From assembly GCA_022574265.1 (NCBI GenBank), contig JACZSI010000065.1, forward strand, positions 1 to 9,211: a stretch of 9,211 nt of DNA. The letters are read 5' to 3'. This stretch comes from Chloroflexota bacterium (lineage in GTDB: Bacteria; Chloroflexota; Dehalococcoidia; Lucifugimonadales; Australimonadaceae). The notes under the pieces were generated by a model. It was not told where the DNA came from and did no database searches. It saw only the letters and a list, made by a program, of their open reading frames with translations. Numbering within the stretch: position 1 is the stretch's first letter; every line of letters starts with the position of its first letter. The position numbers and the translations under genes are program-made. Of this stretch, positions 6,090 through 9,211 are shown piece after piece.

Positions 6090-6118
6090 TTGACCGTGTG
6101 CCGCGCCCCGCCTAGCAT
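6090..6118 (+). promoter_or_regulatory. Candidate nuoA promoter, possibly giving a leaderless transcript
   Basis: TTGACC (6090-6095) and TAGCAT (6113-6118) are separated by 17 bp; each matches consensus at 4 or more of 6 positions. Seven bases after the -10 box comes the ATG at 6126, just where transcription should begin. No ribosome binding site precedes this ATG, which fits a leaderless message. Confidence 0.45.
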
Positions 6119-6125
6119 GGCCACG

Positions 6126-6575
6126 ATGGACGACTACCTCCGGCAGTACGGCTTCATCTTCATCCTCGGCATCGTCGCGGTGCTCGTCCCCGCGAGCGTG
6201 CTCATGCTGTCGTATCTCGGCACGAAGATCCGGGCCCGCCCCTTCAGGCCGAACCCGATCAAGTACGACACCTACGAGTGCGGGATGGACACGTCCGGCG
6301 CCGTCCGGTGGGAGCGGTTCAACGTCCGCTACTACCGCTTCGCGCTCCTGTTCCTGCTGTTCGACGTGGAGGTCGTGTTCCTGTTCCCGTGGGCCACGCA
6401 AGCCGGCGCCCTCGGCTGGGGTGCGTTCGGCGCCATCTTGGTCTTCATCGGTCTGATGCTCGCGGGCTGGGCATACGAGTGGCGCCGCGGCGGCATGGAG
6501 TGGGACGAGACGCTGCCAGAGGCCGCCGCCGAGCACGAACCGGAGCCGGCCGCCGCCGAGCGGGCCGCGGCCTAG
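6126..6575 (+). CDS. nuoA: NADH-quinone oxidoreductase subunit A (complex I)
   Basis: The 149-residue inner-membrane protein is the small NuoA/ND3 subunit at the junction of the membrane and peripheral arms of complex I. Three hydrophobic helices fall at about 9-31, 71-91 and 98-117. The family signature is clear: PNPIKYDTYECGMD (42-55) with the conserved YECG Cys on the helix 1-2 loop, NVRYYRFALLFLLFDVEVV (66-84) and FLFPW (85-89). The tail after 125 is Glu/Ala-rich and low in complexity. The frame is open from a TTG at 6090, and ATGs occur at 6117 and 6126. I chose 6126 because it fits the promoter position; 6117 would add three residues. No nuoB, nuoC or other nuo gene follows: the next gene is convergent and ends 3 bp away. 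This is unusual for a subunit that normally opens the nuo operon. Confidence 0.93.
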   Translation: MDDYLRQYGFIFILGIVAVLVPASVLMLSYLGTKIRARPFRPNPIKYDTYECGMDTSGAVRWERFNVRYYRFALLFLLFDVEVVFLFPWATQAGALGWGAFGAILVFIGLMLAGWAYEWRRGGMEWDETLPEAAAEHEPEPAAAERAAA

Positions 6576-6587
6576 CGCTTAGCCCGC
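6560..6587. repeat. 6-bp inverted repeat across the nuoA/ligase convergent junction
   Basis: GCGGGC (6560-6565) and GCCCGC (6582-6587) are reverse complements around a 16-base centre that holds both stop codons and the palindrome AGCGCT (6574-6579). No T-run follows. It may reduce read-through but is weak evidence for a terminator. Confidence 0.25.
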
Positions 6588-8129
6588 CAGCGTCTCCCGC
6601 AGCTCGCGCTTCAGCACCTTGCCGAGCGCGTTGCGCGGCAGCGCGTCCACGAACACCACCTGCTCCGGGCGCTTGAAGCGCGCCAGCCCCGCGCACGCAT
6701 CGAGCAGCGCGTCCTCGCTCGGCCGCTCGCCCGCCCGCGGCACCACGACCGCCACGACGCGCTCGCCCCACGTCTCGTCCGGCAGGCCGACGACCGCGCA
6801 CTCCTCGACGCCGGGGCATGCGGCCAGCACCTCCTCGACCTCGGCGGGCGCAACCATCTCGCCACCGCGCTTGATGAAGTCGCGCGCACGCCCGCTCAGG
6901 TAGATGTAGCCGTCGTCATCGGCGTATCCGAGGTCGCCGGTATAGAGCCAGCCGTCGCGGAGGGCTGCCGGCGCCGCGGACTCGCCCCAATACCCCGTCA
7001 TCACGCCGGCGCCGCGGGCGACGATCTCGCCCGTCTCGCCCGTGGGCAGCGCGCCGCCGTCGTCGCCGACGACCCGCACCTCGACGCCAGCGAGCGGCAG
7101 GCCGACGCTGCGCAGGTGCCGCCGGCGCCTCGCGACCACGTCCGGCGGACCGCTGAGGTCGTGGTCCTCCGGCGGCACCGCCGTGATGGTCGAGCCCGTC
7201 TCCGTCTGACCGAACGCGTTGACGAACCGCACGCCCGGCAGGGCGCCGATCGCGCGCTCGATCAGCGCCGCGGGCATCGGCGCGCCGCCGTAGGTGAGCA
7301 CGCTCAGGGCCGAGAGGTCGCGCCGAGCGAAGTCGGGGTGGTCGAGGAGCTGCTTGAGCATCGTTGGCACCAGCAGCGCGCGGTTGACCCGGTGCTCCTC
7401 GGCGAGGCGTAGCCACTCGCCCGGCTCGAACTGGGGCTGCAGCACGACGGACCGCCCCCCGTACACGGCGGCGAGCATCGCCTGGAGCCCGGCGACGTGG
7501 TACAGCGGCAGCGTCAGCAGCGTGCGCTCCTCGACGTCCGGGTCGGGCGGGTCGACGTTGGCGAGCATGAAGGACGTGAAGCTGGCGTGGCTCAGCACGA
7601 CGGCCTTGGGCCGGCCGGTCGTGCCGGCCGTGAACAGCAGCGCGGCCGCCTCCTCCGGCGAGCCCTCGGGGAAGCGTGACTCCGCTGGGTCCGCGGCGTC
7701 GATCAGCGCTTCGTAGGCAGCCCAGCCGCCGACGGCCGCGCCGCCCAGCGCGACGTACGAGCGCGTCGGCTCCGAGCGCGGGCGCAGCCCGTCGATCAGG
7801 CCCACGTACCGAGAGCCTGCCGCGACCACCTTCGGCGCGACGTGCTCGAGCGGGTACCCGACCTCGTCGCCGCGGCCCCGGAAGTTCAGCGGGACGTAGA
7901 TCGCATCGAGTCGCGCCGCGGCGAAGTACAGCTCGAAGTGTGAAGGAGTGTTGACGTCGATGACGGCGACCCGGTCGCCCGCGCCGACGCCGAGGTCCGC
8001 GAGCGCGTTCGCGAGCCGGTTCGAGCGCTCGGCGAGCGCCGCGTACGTCGTGTCGCGGCCGTCGAAGGAGATGGCGGTGCGCTCCGGCACGATGGCCGCG
8101 GCGATGCTCAGCAGCTCGTGGGTGTGCAC
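6579..8129 (-). CDS. Acyl-CoA ligase, AMP-forming (ANL superfamily)
   Basis: The 516-residue enzyme activates a carboxylic acid to acyl-AMP and then to acyl-CoA. Motifs in order: the P-loop TAGTTGRPK (167-175), the aromatic-site region LPLYHVAG (207-214), YGGAPMP (280-286), FGQTETG (306-312), YTGDLGYADDDGYIYLSGRA (396-415) with the hinge GRARDFIKRGGE (413-424), and the C-terminal catalytic Lys504 in PRNALGKVLKREL. All core adenylation motifs are intact. Length suits medium/long-chain, benzoate or o-succinylbenzoate types; the motifs alone do not fix the acid. The GTG start follows the upstream hydratase stop by 10 bp, with GGGGGCGGGG in the gap as ribosome site. Placement behind two crotonase-fold enzymes suggests acid catabolism rather than menaquinone or peptide synthesis; no men genes are visible. 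Confidence 0.9.
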   Translation of the reverse strand: MHTHELLSIAAAIVPERTAISFDGRDTTYAALAERSNRLANALADLGVGAGDRVAVIDVNTPSHFELYFAAARLDAIYVPLNFRGRGDEVGYPLEHVAPKVVAAGSRYVGLIDGLRPRSEPTRSYVALGGAAVGGWAAYEALIDAADPAESRFPEGSPEEAAALLFTAGTTGRPKAVVLSHASFTSFMLANVDPPDPDVEERTLLTLPLYHVAGLQAMLAAVYGGRSVVLQPQFEPGEWLRLAEEHRVNRALLVPTMLKQLLDHPDFARRDLSALSVLTYGGAPMPAALIERAIGALPGVRFVNAFGQTETGSTITAVPPEDHDLSGPPDVVARRRRHLRSVGLPLAGVEVRVVGDDGGALPTGETGEIVARGAGVMTGYWGESAAPAALRDGWLYTGDLGYADDDGYIYLSGRARDFIKRGGEMVAPAEVEEVLAACPGVEECAVVGLPDETWGERVVAVVVPRAGERPSEDALLDACAGLARFKRPEQVVFVDALPRNALGKVLKRELRETLAG

Positions 8130-8139
8130 GCCCCGCCCC

Positions 8140-8862
8140 CTACGCGCTCAAGCTCGCCGCCAGCCGGCGCTCCAGGTCGAGCGCGGCCGCGAGCGGCATG
8201 TCAGCGCCGTCGGCGATCGCTCGCTTCGCCGCCGCGAGAGCCGGACTGGGCGCGCGGAGCATGCGGCGCAGCAGCGCCGTCGCCGCGGCCACGAGCTCCG
8301 AGCGGGGAACGACCTCGCTCACGAGCCCGTAGGCGAGCGCGTCTTCGGCGCCGAAGCGGCGGCCCGACAGCAGCAGCTCGATCGCCCGGCCGGGCCCGAG
8401 GAGCCGTGGCAGGAGCTGCGTGCCGCCGGCCGCGGGCACCAGCCCGAGACCGGCCTCCGGCATCCCGAAGACGGCGTCGTCCGCGGCCACGCGCACATCG
8501 CACAGCGCGGCCATCTCCAGGCCGGAGCCCAAGCAGTAGCCGTGGAGCGCGGCGACGGTCGGCTTGGGGATGCCCAGCAGCAGCCCCCACAGGTCGCGCT
8601 CCCACCGCACCTGGCGCGCGATCGTCTGCGACGGTGCCGTCCCGAACTCGGTGAGGTCCGCGCCCGCGCAGAACCCGCGCTCGCCCGCACCCACGAGCAG
8701 CATCCCGCGCACGTCGGGGTCGTCCCGCACCGCCGCCAGCACCTCCCACAGCTCGTCGCGCATCCGCACGCTGAACGCGTTGACGACGTCCGGCCGGTTG
8801 AGCGTGACCACGGCGATGTCGTCGCGCTTCTCCAGAAGCACCGTCGGCGGTTGCTCGCTCAT
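8140..8862 (-). CDS. Enoyl-CoA hydratase/isomerase (crotonase fold)
   Basis: The 240-residue protein is slightly short for the family but complete. The oxyanion-hole segments are FCAGADL (64-70) and HGYCLGSGLE (107-116). Both glutamates corresponding to the catalytic pair of rat mitochondrial hydratase are present, Glu116 (GLEMAALCD) and Glu136 (MPEAGLG), 20 residues apart as in that enzyme. This favours true hydration of 2-enoyl-CoA over a decarboxylase or dehalogenase role. The VPAAGGTQLLPRLLG stretch (142-156) is typical. Its ATG overlaps the upstream hydratase stop as ATGA, so translation is coupled, and the acyl-CoA ligase follows 10 bp after its stop. The C terminus is short, lacking the usual final lid helix (many members are 255-265 residues). 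The physiological substrate is unknown. Confidence 0.92.
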   Translation of the reverse strand: MSEQPPTVLLEKRDDIAVVTLNRPDVVNAFSVRMRDELWEVLAAVRDDPDVRGMLLVGAGERGFCAGADLTEFGTAPSQTIARQVRWERDLWGLLLGIPKPTVAALHGYCLGSGLEMAALCDVRVAADDAVFGMPEAGLGLVPAAGGTQLLPRLLGPGRAIELLLSGRRFGAEDALAYGLVSEVVPRSELVAAATALLRRMLRAPSPALAAAKRAIADGADMPLAAALDLERRLAASLSA

Positions 8863-9211
8863 CGGCCCTCGTACTCCGGCCGCGTGCCCTCGGCGAAGCT
8901 CGCCAGCCCCTTGGCGCGGTCGGCCGTGGTATGCAGCAGGATGCTCAGGTCGGCCTCCAGCCGCAGCCCCTGCTCGAGCGCGAGGTCCGCCCCGCGCAGC
9001 ACCGCCTCCTTGACGTACGCCGCCGCGATCGGCGCCGCGGCGGCCACGCGGTCGGCGAGCTCGTCCGCGGCCTCGGGGCCGCCGACCGACTGCACGAGGC
9101 CGATGCGCAAGCCTTCAGCGGCGTCGATCACGTCGCCCGTGAGCAGCAGGCGGAGCGCATGGGCGCGCCCGACGAGCCGGAGCAGCCGCTGCGTCCCGCC
9201 GTCCGCGGGCA
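8859..9211 (-). CDS. Enoyl-CoA hydratase/isomerase, N-terminal part outside window
   Basis: About 117 C-terminal residues are visible, and the frame stays open to the window edge. The first residues read PADGGTQRLLRLVGRAHALR, followed by LLLTGDVIDAAEGLRIGLVQ. This is the crotonase-fold segment just after the second catalytic Glu, which falls outside the window. The remainder (AYVKEAVLRGADLALEQGLRLEADLSILLHTTADRAKG... SFAEGTRPEYEGR) is the standard C-terminal trimerisation/lid region, including the FxEkRxPxFxGR-like end. A GTG at 9131 is internal to the domain and is not the start. It is the upstream member of a three-gene operon; the promoter is beyond the window. Which crotonase type it is (hydratase, isomerase, ring-opening hydrolase) cannot be told from this part. 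Confidence 0.92.
   Translation of the reverse strand, partial: PADGGTQRLLRLVGRAHALRLLLTGDVIDAAEGLRIGLVQSVGGPEAADELADRVAAAAPIAAAYVKEAVLRGADLALEQGLRLEADLSILLHTTADRAKGLASFAEGTRPEYEGR

Larger units (their letters stand above)
5937..6125. other. Divergent intergenic region between speD and nuoA
   Basis: This 189-bp region is the longest gene-free stretch in the window. It holds the speD ribosome site, a leader of about 60 bases with inverted repeats, a speD promoter-like sequence, and a nuoA promoter-like sequence at the opposite end. Between 6041 and 6089 I see nothing recognisable. No tRNA, small RNA or convincing open frame is visible. Confidence 0.7.

Noticed and set aside
1..9211. CRISPR array, tRNA, rRNA, insertion sequence or attachment site
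   Set aside because: I saw no regularly spaced direct repeats, transposase, long terminal inverted repeats or structured-RNA signatures on reading both strands.

Overview
This is an ordinary chromosomal window from a high-GC bacterium (about 70% G+C by eye, with strong third-position G/C bias), carrying eleven genes. Nothing marks it as phage, plasmid or mobile DNA. My recollection of the LysA, HNH, SpeE and NuoA families points to Chloroflexota (Dehalococcoidia-like) or, less likely, a deep-branching actinobacterium. That placement is inference and was not tested by any search.

Layout. On the plus strand, positions 1-3027 carry the 3' part of a metallo-beta-lactamase-fold hydrolase with a C-terminal winged-helix-like tail, then lysA (diaminopimelate decarboxylase), then a holB-like DNA polymerase III delta' gene 8 bp behind lysA. 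On the minus strand, positions 3024-5936 carry an HNH nuclease gene, a cvpA-like membrane protein gene with an unusual C-terminal extension, and a speD-speE polyamine pair. HNH and holB converge, and their stop codons overlap by 4 bp. A 189-bp divergent intergenic region (5937-6125) separates speD from nuoA (plus strand), a complex I subunit gene standing without nuoB or other nuo genes. nuoA runs into a minus-strand fatty-acid or aromatic-acid CoA cluster (6579-9211): a 5'-incomplete enoyl-CoA hydratase/isomerase, a second enoyl-CoA hydratase overlapping it by 4 bp, and an acyl-CoA ligase 10 bp further on.

How the genes fit together. speD makes decarboxylated S-adenosylmethionine, which the SpeE-type aminopropyltransferase uses; they form a clear two-gene operon. 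The ligase and two crotonase-fold enzymes form a tight operon that would activate a carboxylic acid and process the enoyl-CoA. lysA and holB are probably co-transcribed although functionally unrelated. HNH, cvpA, speDE and nuoA each have a promoter-like sequence immediately upstream; three of the four -35 boxes begin TTGC.

I found no convincing new multi-gene system. The points most worth a second look are the structured speD leader, the calcium-loop-like C-terminal domain on the CvpA protein, the ACL5/triamine-like character of the SpeE, and the isolated nuoA with a possibly leaderless promoter. No gene-free stretch exceeds 300 bp; the longest is the 189-bp speD-nuoA region.
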